Shown here: positions 23,501 to 35,500 of the stretch, piece by piece
How positions within the stretch are numbered: position 1 is the stretch's first letter
Layout: every line of letters starts with the position of its first letter
NCBI RefSeq assembly: GCF_905404315.1
Contig: NC_066265.1
Coordinates: 34,000,501 to 34,064,500 of the forward strand
Length of the DNA: 64,000 bases
DNA from: Leptidea sinapis
Taxonomy: Eukaryota > Arthropoda > Insecta > Lepidoptera > Pieridae
Direction of reading: 5' to 3'
Program-made: the position numbers and the translations under genes
The notes under the pieces: generated by a model
Databases searched by the model: none
Told to the model about the DNA's origin: nothing
The model's input: only the letters and a program-made list of their open reading frames with translations

Positions 23501-26500
23501 TGAAACATATTTTGTACTTAATTTATTGATGTCTCAAATAAATACAAAAGGATTCTTATTTCTAATTTCCTAGGAAATGACTACCTCTGGCTTCAATGCA
23601 GGCCTTTTATCTTTCTTGCCACGTATCTATTTTTCAAGCGAATTTCGAGATCTCTCTGTTATAGAGGATTATAATAATGATATAAATGATAATTTATAGT
23701 CCAAAGGTTTGGGTCTGAGCAGTCGTCAGCTCTTATAAAGTTCGGTCACCTCCAATGTAAACTCCAAGGAATATTTTTATTACTAAAACTATTTACAACA
23801 CGATCTAAGGCACTCTTTACATGTACACAATTCACTTCGGCTTAAGTCTTCAAATCCTTTTTCTACCACTTGTGAAGCTTTGAGCGTACACTTTCATTTT
23901 GCTTGTAGTTTCTCTCAATTGTGAAACATTTTTTATTTGTATACTTTTCACACAAGGGCCACGGTGTGGGACCACGGGACTATCAGAAGTTCGATCGAGC
24001 CACTCTCATTGCTTAAGGTCATGTTCTGTATATCGATGAAAAAATATGAATCAAGGTACAAATACAAAAAACATAGGTATGTAAATTATAAGTAAATAAA
24101 AAACAAAATTTCGTAATTTTTGATTGTCCGTTCATTAGTTTAGGAGTCCATCGCGGACAAACAACGTGTCACATAATTTATGTATATTATAGCTGACCCA
24201 GCAAACGTTGTATTGCCGATATTAAAATCGCGATACAAAAGTAACTGTTGATCGTAGATGGGTGAAAATTTGAAGTTGTATGTATTTTTTAATGCTGACT
24301 CATAATCAAACAAATTTAAAAAAAAAAATTCAAAAATTAAAAAAAAAAAAATTCGTGTGGACCACCCTTAACATTTAGGGGGATGAAAAATAGATGTTGT
24401 CCGATTCTCAGACCTACCCAATATGCACTCAAAATTTCATGAGAATCGGTCAAGCCGTTTCGGAGGAGTTCGGTCCCGCACACCGTGACACGAGAATTTT
24501 ATATATTAGAGCAGATGTGACGTCAGAAAAAAAAGTGTCGTTGGTAAAAAAGTTAGGAACCGTCACGTTCGTAACCATGGCAACGTGTCTAGCGCTAACC
24601 GCCCGCGCCGGCGCACTCCGAGTTCCGCTCTATTTAAGACAGTGGCAAGAAACAAGAATCATTCCGTTTACTATTTACAATTCCACTCATCCACCGCTAT
24701 ATCTATAAAATATGGCAGTATATGGACGAACCTTATAACATAAAAAAGGCGTTGCAAATTTTATTTAAACTTAAATTGAAGTTTTTAAATCGTAACAATA
24801 TTTATAACTACAGAAAGAAGAAGAAAATTATGACAACAATTCGAAAATAATAATCTCTGTCTAATAAAAGAAAGATTTGTTAGACTCTCTTTTAACGTAG
24901 CTATTTTTTCCTTACGCCAATTTAGATTACAGTCAACAATATTGGCATTCAAGCTCTGTGTACTAATATGAAAGAAAAGAACCTTCTACTCACATATACA
25001 TATAATAAGTTATTTCTATTATAAGATAATTCTGAAGTTTTCCGAATGTCAGGCAGCCATGCAAATAAACGCGGGAAACATCCGAATAAACTAAAACAAG
25101 CATATTCTTGGTTTATTCTCAGGTGTAACTTTATACCAAGTTTATTTGTAAGGACGTAACTATTTTCCTAACAAACGGAATGTAAAGTTACTCCTAGTTT
25201 AAAATTACTTCTCTATGTCATATAAATTTGTAGCGATAAAGTTAAGGTAAGGCCGTAAAATTTCAAACTTGGAATAAGTTTACTTTGCGTTTATTAGTAA
25301 CACGGAAAGTGTTTACCGATAATATACAAATAATGCACATTCTAGATATTTCAACATAGTACAATTAAAATATTGGTACAGTCTGACTCAAATTATCTTG
25401 AAAATCTGATAAATTTTTGCGACATCTAAGTTTCATACTATAGCAAATTAATTGGCTGCAAAGATGACGTAACAAGTGTAGAAATTAATGAACATACAGG
25501 CAGTTGAATATTGTTTTAAAATAAATAATAATATGAGAAACAAGCACCTGAGTTAATGTTACACGCCGGTTAATGGTTATTATCAATTACCGGCTCCGAC
25601 TAACCTCAATTCACAGATCAACAATATTATTATCGTTTATTTTTAGATAAGTGAAACATAATCGAAGGTTTTTATCATAAACGTGATATTTAACGATACT
25701 TTAAGTGGGTTCATTTGTTTCTGCCTTATTACATCATAGTCTAAAGTTCTACATAGTTTAACTAAAACGTCGTTAAGCACAACATAAACTGAAGTGTACA
25801 GGAACAATTATAGGAACGGAACGCAATTTTTGGTCAGCTGTCATCTATCTGTCATCATATAATATAGGTACATTCCATATTGTGATGTATCCGTTAGACA
25901 CACCTTAGACAAGCTTCAACTCGTGTTTAAATATATAAGCTTTTTGAACTTATTTAAAACAAGTGTTCAGCACATGTTTAACTTTTTGTAATAATACAGT
26001 GTTTAGTTAGTTTGTTAATTTTGTTGACAAAGCTAATTTGTGTATTTTGGGGTTCCTTATCTCGCTCGTTACATAGCTGAGCGTGAGAGCTCTCTCTCAT
26101 TCAATCCCTACAAAATGTAGTACACAGTGCGCCTAACGAATATTTGACTTAAAAAATAACATAAAATTATAGAACGATTCCATTTGAGTAAAAGCACCTT
26201 CTTCCATCTTCTCTGTGGGCTGAACATGATGACATTATTTGTCGACCGACCGTTCTGTTAGGCGAGGCCGTCGTCACCTGCCACATTCACTCTGTGTCCG
26301 TTGTCTTCAATATAATATTATATTCAATATCATATTGTGTTCCGACAGATTGAGGATGACGCGTACCAAGAAGATCTGGGCTACACGCGAGGCACCATTG
26401 GCAAGTCCAGCACGGGCCGCGTCCGGCTGCCGCAGGTCGACGAGAAGACCAAAGTGAGGATCAGCAAGACGCTGCAGAAGAATCTCCAGAAGCAGCAGCA

Positions 26501-29500
26501 GTATGGTGGCGCCACCAGCGTGCGGCGGCAGGTGGCTGGCACCGCGTCCTCGGTGGCCTTCACACCGCTACAGGTAGCGAGCGATGGATACTTATAACAT
26601 TACTTAGATACTTGCTGTCTTATGGCGGCGCCGCCAGCGTGCGGCGGCAGGTGGCTGGCACCGCGTCCTCGGTGGCCTTCACACCGCTACAGGTAGCGAG
26701 CGATGGATACTTATAACATTACTTAGATACTTGCTGTCTTATGGCGGCGCCGCTAGCGTGCGGCGGCAGGTGGCTGGCACCGCGTCCTCGGTGGCCTTCA
26801 CACCGCTACAGGTAGCGAGCGATGGATACTTATAACATTACTTAGATACTTGCTGTCTTATGGCGGCGCCGCCAGCGTGCGGCGGCAGGTGGCTGGCACC
26901 GCGTCCTCGGTGGCGTTTACACCGCTACAGGTAGCGAGCGATGGATACTTATAACATTACTTAGATACTTGCTGTCTTATGGCGGCGCCGCCAGCGTGCG
27001 GCGGCAGGTGGCTGGCACCGCGTCCTCGGTGGCCTTCACACCGCTACAGGTAGCGAGCGATGGATACTTATAACATTACTTAGATACTTGCTGTCTTATG
27101 GCGGCGCCGCCAGCGTGCGGCGGCAGGTGGCTGGCACCGCGTCCTCGGTGGCCTTCACACCGCTACAGGTAGCGAGCGATGGATACTTATAACATTACTT
27201 AGATACTTGCTGTCTTATGGCGGCGCCGCCAGCGTGCGGCGGGAGGTGGCTGGCACCGCGTCCTCGGTGGCCTTCACACCGCTACAGGTAGCGAGCGATG
27301 GATACTTATAACATTACTTAGATACTTGCTGTCTTATGGCGGCGAAGCCAGCGTGCGGCAGCAGGTGGCTGGCACCGCGTCCTCGGTGGCCTTCACACCG
27401 CTACAGGTAGCGAGCGATGGATACTTATAACATTACTTAGATACTTGCTGTCTTATGGCGGCGCCGCCAGCGTGCGGCGGCAGGTGGCTGGCACCGCGTC
27501 CTCGGTGGCCTTCACACCGCTACAGGTAGCGAGCGATGGATACTTATAACATTACTTAGATACTTGCTGTCTTATGGCGGCGAAGCCAGCGTGCGGCAGC
27601 AGGTGGCTGGCACCGCGTCCTCGGTGGCCTTCACACCGCTACAGGTAGCGAGCGATGGATACTTATAACATTACTTAGATACTTGCTGTCTTATGGCGGC
27701 GCCGCCAGCGTGTGGCGGCAGGTGGCTGGCACCGCGTCCTCGGTGGCCTTCACACCGCTACAGGTAGCGAGCGATGGATACTTATAACATTACTTAGATA
27801 CTTGCTGTCTTATGGCGGCGAAGCCAGCGTGCGGCGGCAGGTGGCTGGCACCGCGTCCTCGGTGGCCTTCACACCGCTACAGGTAGCGAGCGATGGATAC
27901 TTATAACATTACTTAGATACTTGCTGTCTTATGGCGGCGCCGCCAGCGTGCAGCGGCAGGTGGCTGGCACCGCGTCCTCGGTGGCCTTCACACCGCTACA
28001 GGTAGCGAGCGATGGATACTTATAACATTACTTAGATACTTGCTGTCTTATGGCGGCGCCGCCAGCGTGCGGCGGCAGGTGGCTGGCACCGCGTCCTCGG
28101 TGGCCTTCACACCGCTACAGGTAGCGAGCGATGGATACTTATAACATTACTTAGATACTTGCTGTCTTATGGCGGCGAAGCCAGCGTGCGGCAGCAGGTG
28201 GCTGGCACCGCGTCCTCGGTGGCCTTCACACCGCTACAGGTAGCGAGCGATGGATACTTATAACATTACTTAGATACTTGCTGTCTTATGGCGGCGCCGC
28301 CAGCGTGCGGCGGCAGGTGGCTGGCACCGCGTCCTCGGTGGCCTACACACCGCTACAGGTAGCGAGCGATGGATACTTATAACATTACTTAGATACTTGC
28401 TGTCTTATGGCGGCGCCGCCAGCGTGCGGCGGCAGGTGGCTGGCACCGCGTCCTCGGTGGCCTACACACCGCTACAGGTAGCGAGCGATGGATACTTATA
28501 ACATTACTTAGATACTTGCTGTCTTATGGCGGCGCCGCCAGCGTGCGGCGGCAGGTGGCTGGCACCGCGTCCTCGGTGGCCTTCACACCGCTACAGGTAG
28601 CGAGCGATGGATACTTATAACATTACTTAGATACTTGCTGTCTTGTGGCGGCGAAGCCAGCGTGCGGCAGCAGGTGGCTGGCACCGCGTCCTCGGTGGCC
28701 TTCACACCGCTACAGGTAGCGAGCGATGGATACTTATAACATTACTTAGATACTTGCTGTCTTATGGCGGCGCCGCCAGCGTGCGGCGGCAGGTGGCTGG
28801 CACCGCGTCCTCGGTGGCCTACACACCGCTACAGGTAGCGAGCGATGGATACTTATAACATTACTTAGATACTTGCTGTCTTATGGCGGCGCCGCCAGCG
28901 TGCGGCGGCAGGTGGCTGGCACCGCGTCCTCGGTGGCCTTCACACCGCTACAGGTAGCGAGCGATGGATACTTATAACATTACTTAGATACTTGCTGTCT
29001 TATGGCGGCGAAGCCAGCGTGCGGCAGCAGGTGGCTGGCACCGCGTCCTCGGTGGCCTTCACACCGCTACAGGTAGCGAGCGATGGATACTTATAACATT
29101 ACTTAGATACTTGCTGTCTTATGGCTACAAATAAATTTGTACATATTGCGACAAAATATAACCTTAAGAGGATAAATCAGGCGTTGAAATTTTGAGTTTG
29201 TCTATTTTAAAGGAAAGAGTCAGTCAGATGTCATAGTGCGTGATACAATGTGCGGGCTGTGCTAATAGTGTAGTTAGAACTTGGTGTGGTAGTGAGTACC
29301 TTGGTATCTGCTATGATAGATAAATATTTATTAATATTTATATTCCTGACCTCAGGTGGTGCTGATGTTCACGGTCGTATGTTACCATCAGATGCGCCAC
29401 ATGCCCACATTATTATTTTTTCCCAATTGTCTTAGAAGGAATAAATATGTGACTCAAATTGAATTTAACTCCCACTAAACATAGGCGATATATGTTACCA

Positions 29501-32500
29501 AAGTATTAATTATCGTTTCATATGTTTAACAATAAATAACAGTCAGGTGTGTCTCGTGAATCACTCCACAACAATCAAGGCGGGTCACACGGTCCGTGAC
29601 CATGTATCCTGTGCGTGTCACTTGTAATAGACATCTTTAAAATCCTTAAGTGGTACAATAGTAGATATCATTACATACTCACGTTCTCAGCACTTTTGGC
29701 TCGTTATAACTCCAGATTAAAATTATTTTCTTAAAGATTAATATAATAATTATCAAGTCTCTCTGTTTTTCTTTTTAAATATTTTTGTTGATAGTGCTAG
29801 AGTATTTCAAACAAATTCAAATATGTGTATTCAAAACAGGATATTAAATCACTTATTGAAAGTGAAAAAGTACCACCAATTCGGTTATGATTATATGAGA
29901 AGAACGGCCAGAACACAAGCAAACATTAGAACAGTCCGACACATATCATTTCCTTTACATTCTGTTACTAACATTTATTTACGCTTGGTTGCTTTTTGAA
30001 GAAGGAAATTGTCGAGAACGAAATACAATCTGGATTTGACTTGTTTAATCTGGATTATGAGACGGAGCTGCAGATGTCCTCACCACTCACCACACTGATG
30101 ACTGTCTCTGTATGTTGTTTTACAATTGTTTAACTTTACCCTGACTGCATGGCTGTTGCAACTCGGCTTTTATGACAATTAACATTTATTTAATCAAAAT
30201 TATCTAATTAGTCTTCTTTTGTTTTCGACACTTTCCGACCATCACCGCTGCGGAACCAACAGGCGCCCGCTCTGAGGCAGCTCACATTCTGCCAGTTTTC
30301 TGTTTTTGTATTTGTTAAAAAATCACATACAATGCTGTCCATTAGTTATTACATTAGTTTTGTAACGAACTTACATGTAAGTGAAGTTCTATCATCATTA
30401 TATTATCTACTCATATAGCTTAGTCCTCAATATTAACATATTTATATACAGTAGTCACACCTGTTGTCACCATTCATGTACTACAGAAAAAACTATAATA
30501 TATGCCCTTTCTTAAAAGTTAGTATCCCTACTTTGTGTTTCAATCGAGTTTACTTTATTTACACTTAAGTGGCCATTAGCAGTTGATTTTAAGTAAATTA
30601 TGTTTTTAATTTTTTTTAGAACAATTTATAATTTTCCTTTAATTTAGAAATATTAAAAGAAATTTTTCGTAATAAACATGAAAGATATCGACATAAAGTG
30701 TTTTTTCTTTCCAGCAGCTTTAAATTAAATATGTTCAGTAGGTCATGCGTTTCCCGGAATCCCGTAAATTCTTTAATGTACTTATAATTCTTCGCGGGCT
30801 GAATCCTGGAACCTGTTATGTTTCTATTACAAAGAGACAAATCAATTTGATATTTATATGCAAATAAAGGATTATTATTTTAAGGAATTATTATTACGGC
30901 ATTGGCTATAGTAAGGAACCCAATCTGTGATTTCGATTTGTACCTGACCAACATTGTCGAGAGGTGATAATGTGTTAGTAACAACAACACACACCTGCTT
31001 TTACTTGATATTGCAAGTCAAAGAGATAGCCACGTGCAAAATAGAAATAACTGTTTAACGATTAGAAACTTTGTCAACATTAAAGCATCTATTAAGTTCC
31101 ATTGTCATTGAGAGGACATTATCTCGCGTGTTAATAAACTGGCTGCTGTGGTCCACGTGGATTTTATAAGTAGCATTACTACGACTGCATATGTTATATA
31201 ATGAGAATTTTGACCATACTATTCCAGAGATATCTTGAGGAGTACATAGGTGGAAATCTCTTATAATAATAATATATTTTATTTGACATATTATATATGG
31301 ATATATTATTTAAACGTGTGTCCTAGATGCTGATAGTTGTTGTCCATATAGCTTGTTGTTAACCGGATATTTTAAGTTAAATTAATTTTCACTTACATAA
31401 TTTGAAACTACCGCTGAAATCGTTAATACTAAAAATTATATTGACATCTTTTACACAAATTATCTTTCCCCAAAATAGGTATTGACTGCACTATGGGTGC
31501 ATATATATGTTTAATACGATATATATACAAAAATAGATATTAATATTCATATTCATCATAATATAAATGTTTGCACCTACCGGTATTCGAACACGTCCTA
31601 TGCTCAGAGGGCAAGCTCACTTACCACTGGTCTATATGGGTCGTTAAACTTATCGTGTTGCGAGGAACAGGCAAAATGCTCAACAGTTTCTCTATATATC
31701 TCTTGTCAATATAAGGCAATAGGAATATTGTAAATAACATAAAGTGGAGGCCAAAATAATTAAAAACAGAATAACCATACAAATTAAAATAAGAAGGTAC
31801 CCTACTAGAAGCAATACAGCCACGATAAATATCTCCTCACAGGTGCCACTTATCACCCGTCATCGAGTAAGTAGTGATTTAGTATTAATCGGAACAGCGG
31901 ACGTGAAACAACGCATACATATGGTGTATTTCAATATAATATAGTTTGTTACTGCAGAAATTCTTCCATAACTTTGCAACTACTTATATAAATTAAAAAT
32001 TAACATTTGAACGGCAATACTTTTTTTACTATACTGCTGTTTTAAATAACTATATTACGAACATTTTTCACTATGACATTCGTCAATTCCTCATTTTTCA
32101 CACCAAAGTACTTAAATATCCAGAACTTTGCAATCTTAGGTAGCAGAAAAAGCAATGAGTTAAGAGATACCAACAATATCCTGTGCTTAGCATCTCACTG
32201 GTGACTTTAGAATGGTAAATGTGGTTATAAGTAGATAAGTCACATGATTCATGTGTCCTTACAATAATAATAACTACGGGATCGCCGACACGCGCCTGGC
32301 TAATGTACTGCCATTCACAGTTGTTGCCGGGTACCGTTAAATCAATTGAGCTCTCGCTGATTACAGGCAATATAGACGGGACCGCAATTCCTCTGCACAC
32401 TACGCCATGATACTAGGCTATCAGAAATCTTAACTATTTGATTTGATCAGCTGTTCCGCCTCATTGACGATTTGGAGTGGATCGATCATGTGGTCTCCGT

Positions 32501-35500
32501 AATTGGTATTGTTTGATAGAATCTAACAGGCTCGTTACGCGGTTTGCGAGGAAAGCTGATCTTTGTTAGTTGCATCAAAACGATAAGCTGGATTATAATC
32601 GTAAAACTGCGGCAGTGGAAGATAGTGAGATTGTACTGTTTTAATAAAAACTGAATCTAGAATGATGTCACAACATGGCAGAATAACTCCTAAAACCTTT
32701 CTCATTCTGCACATACATGCAATATATTTTACAAGTGCGTTGCATGTCCTTAGCCACCTTCATCTTAAAATCCTTTAGTCACGTGGAAAGCTGTATTGAT
32801 TTGGAGGTAAATACCAAAGAGTTCTTAATTTAAAATTTATAGTAATTAAAAACCTCCAATTAATAACAAAATAGTCAAGTCACCAAAAAAAGATATTTAA
32901 CATGATTGGATTAATTAATAAAAATTCCATTTTGTTTAAACGTCACTTCACGTTTGAAAAACGTTAAAATAATATCACTTATTAAACTCCAAAAATTACC
33001 ACCCATGTGAAAAAGCAACAAAAGGACACAAGAAGCTCAGCGGGCTTCGTTTTTCTCCCCGGGCAGTAGCGAGCGCTTTATGTATATTTTACGAGCTATA
33101 AAATGTAATGATGCTGATTCAGAACCACGGACGGTTCAAATGTCGCTCAAGATAATATTTCAATGTGCAGGGAAAGTAAGAAATGTATTGTTTGTTTTAT
33201 GATCGTACCCGTTTCAAATCTATTCTCCTTATATTCACTTTTCTTCGATTTCTGTAATGTATGTATGTTGTATGTCATGCCGAATATGACTTATCCCAGT
33301 ACCATTTTATTAATCTGCTTGAAACGATAATTTATACATTCTTAGTTTATTTTTGAACGTCTCTTATTAGCGAGACAACTTGTATGATATAAAAATGTAT
33401 CTATTGCTAACACAAATTTAGCAAAGTTAGAGATTTTAAAGTAACACATAGGCACAGTATATATTATGCTAAAGCAGTAAGGACTACGAACTACGTACAA
33501 ACGTTCGAAACGAGGCATGCACCCAGACGCGAGTGTCAACAAGGCCCCGAGCGGACATGGCGGTGCTGTCACCTGTCACTCGCACGAGCCCTGCGCGTGC
33601 TGTGTAGTGTGTTGAGAACTGTGTGTGTGTGTGCGTGCGTGCATTATCACATTGTAGTACTATTAGTACATTGGTATCCAACAGAGGCCTCACGAAAAGA
33701 CAAGTCTAGAAATGAACCAATCGGTATTTCTGACGAACTCGTTACAACTTTCACCGTTTACATTTCGCGGCTAGTATTTGTGTTGTGGTGATGGTGCCCT
33801 TTGTATTAAAGACAAACGAATGTCCTCACTGGCTTCGGGAACCATTGTATCGTTATAATACAGCTATAATATTCTATCAATACCAGGACCAAATATAAAC
33901 TAGCTATGCCTTCTAGGTCTACTAGGTCCAGTTAAGGACGCGTTCTCAAAACAGAGAGGTATCGAATCGCACCACTACACTGAAACCGCTCAAACACATA
34001 CACGTAGGTACTTAAAGTTAATTGCGGGAATCAAATGAATTTGATACTTTAGCAAGTTTGATTTGACAATTGGTTGATGTATTCGTTTAGTAGTTAAATA
34101 TTAGAACTTTAGATGGCAATTCTGTCGCATAACGTCGTGTGCAGTAAACGCAGTTTTATTTTAAATCTAAGATGGCCGCCGCGCAAAATTATGATTCAAC
34201 ATAATGGATATCGAATCCGAGGTTCTCGAGGGCGCAGACAACGAATTTGGGATCATTTTTTAAATCCAAGATTGCCGCCGCGCAAAATTATGATTTCAAC
34301 ATTATGGATATCGTATCCGAGGTTCTCGAGGGTGCAGAAAACGAATTTGGGATACATTTCGAAATTCAAGATGGCCGCCGCGAAAAATTATGATTTCAAC
34401 AATATGGATACCCAATCCGAGGTTCTCGAGGGTACAGAGAACGAATTTGGAATCATTTTTGAAATCCAAGATGGCCACCACGCAAAATTATGATTTCAAC
34501 ATTATGGATATCGAATCCGAGGTTCTCGAGGGCGCAGAGAACGAATTAGGGATCACTTTGGAAATATAAGATGGCCACCGCGCAAAATTATAATTTCAAC
34601 AATATGGATATCGTATTCGATGTTCTCGAGGGTGCAGAGAACGAGTTTGGGATCATTTTTGAAGTGAAACTTCGTTGCCCGCATGAGGGTAAAATTTTAC
34701 GGATGAAATGGAATAAAGTGTCACGAAAATGAAGGACGTTTTTATCCAAGAAGAGGGGAGGGAGATTGAGTCTGATTGAGATAGAGTGAGAAAGGGTGAA
34801 TGTAGCATGAAGCAGACGGTACCGCTATGAAGTAAAACAACTTCACTACTAGCGTTGTATCATGCAGGTTTAGCGCGCGGCCGCGAGTAAGTAGAACATC
34901 TTCCCTACTAGCTGTGTATCGGCAGTTTTAATAAGTAATAATAATTAGTAGAACATCTAATAATTTCTAATATTGACAAAAATCAATTGGTTTAGAGAAC
35001 AGATTAGGATAATTATTAATATAAACGAGATTTAAATATTGGTTTTCAAAAATAAGTTTCACTTCTGACATGTGTACTTTGTACGCACGCCATTTTTTGT
35101 GTTGTCTGGTGCTTTGGACGTAGCCTCCCTCCTAAGGACACCTCCCCTAAAAGTGGAGTTGAGAAAAATACTGGAGACTTACCTTGTGGAGTATCGTTGG
35201 ATAGGTCTTGAAAGTTAGATTCAGGTTTGATACATGACAGATATACGTTACATTTATGTAACGTATAATTGTCTTATACTTTATGATTACAAGATCTATT
35301 GAAATAACTGACGTTGTTTCGATAGATCTTTATGTGAAATGCGTACGGAGTGACAAAATAAAATAACCCTTAATACCACACTTTAAAGCTCATGCTTATC
35401 AGAAAAATATATGAAGTTTTGACGATATATTTTAATTTTTTTCTGAAATTATTTATAACATATTCATTAATTTATTTCCCGTGTTTTTGAAAATATTATA

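Noticed and set aside
26239..28858. Several short frames in the minisatellite as separate genes or extra exons
   Set aside because: They are the same repeat unit in shifted frames. All stop at the TAA in the intronic part, and no strong acceptor precedes the units.
26502..29125. CRISPR-like array
   Set aside because: The units are head-to-tail without unique spacers, and the host is a eukaryote.
29980..30130. Possible exon reading ENEIQSGFDLFNLDYETELQ
   Set aside because: It is a stop-free run of only about 50 codons with no recognised family. Prp31 is already complete without it, and chance is a fair explanation.
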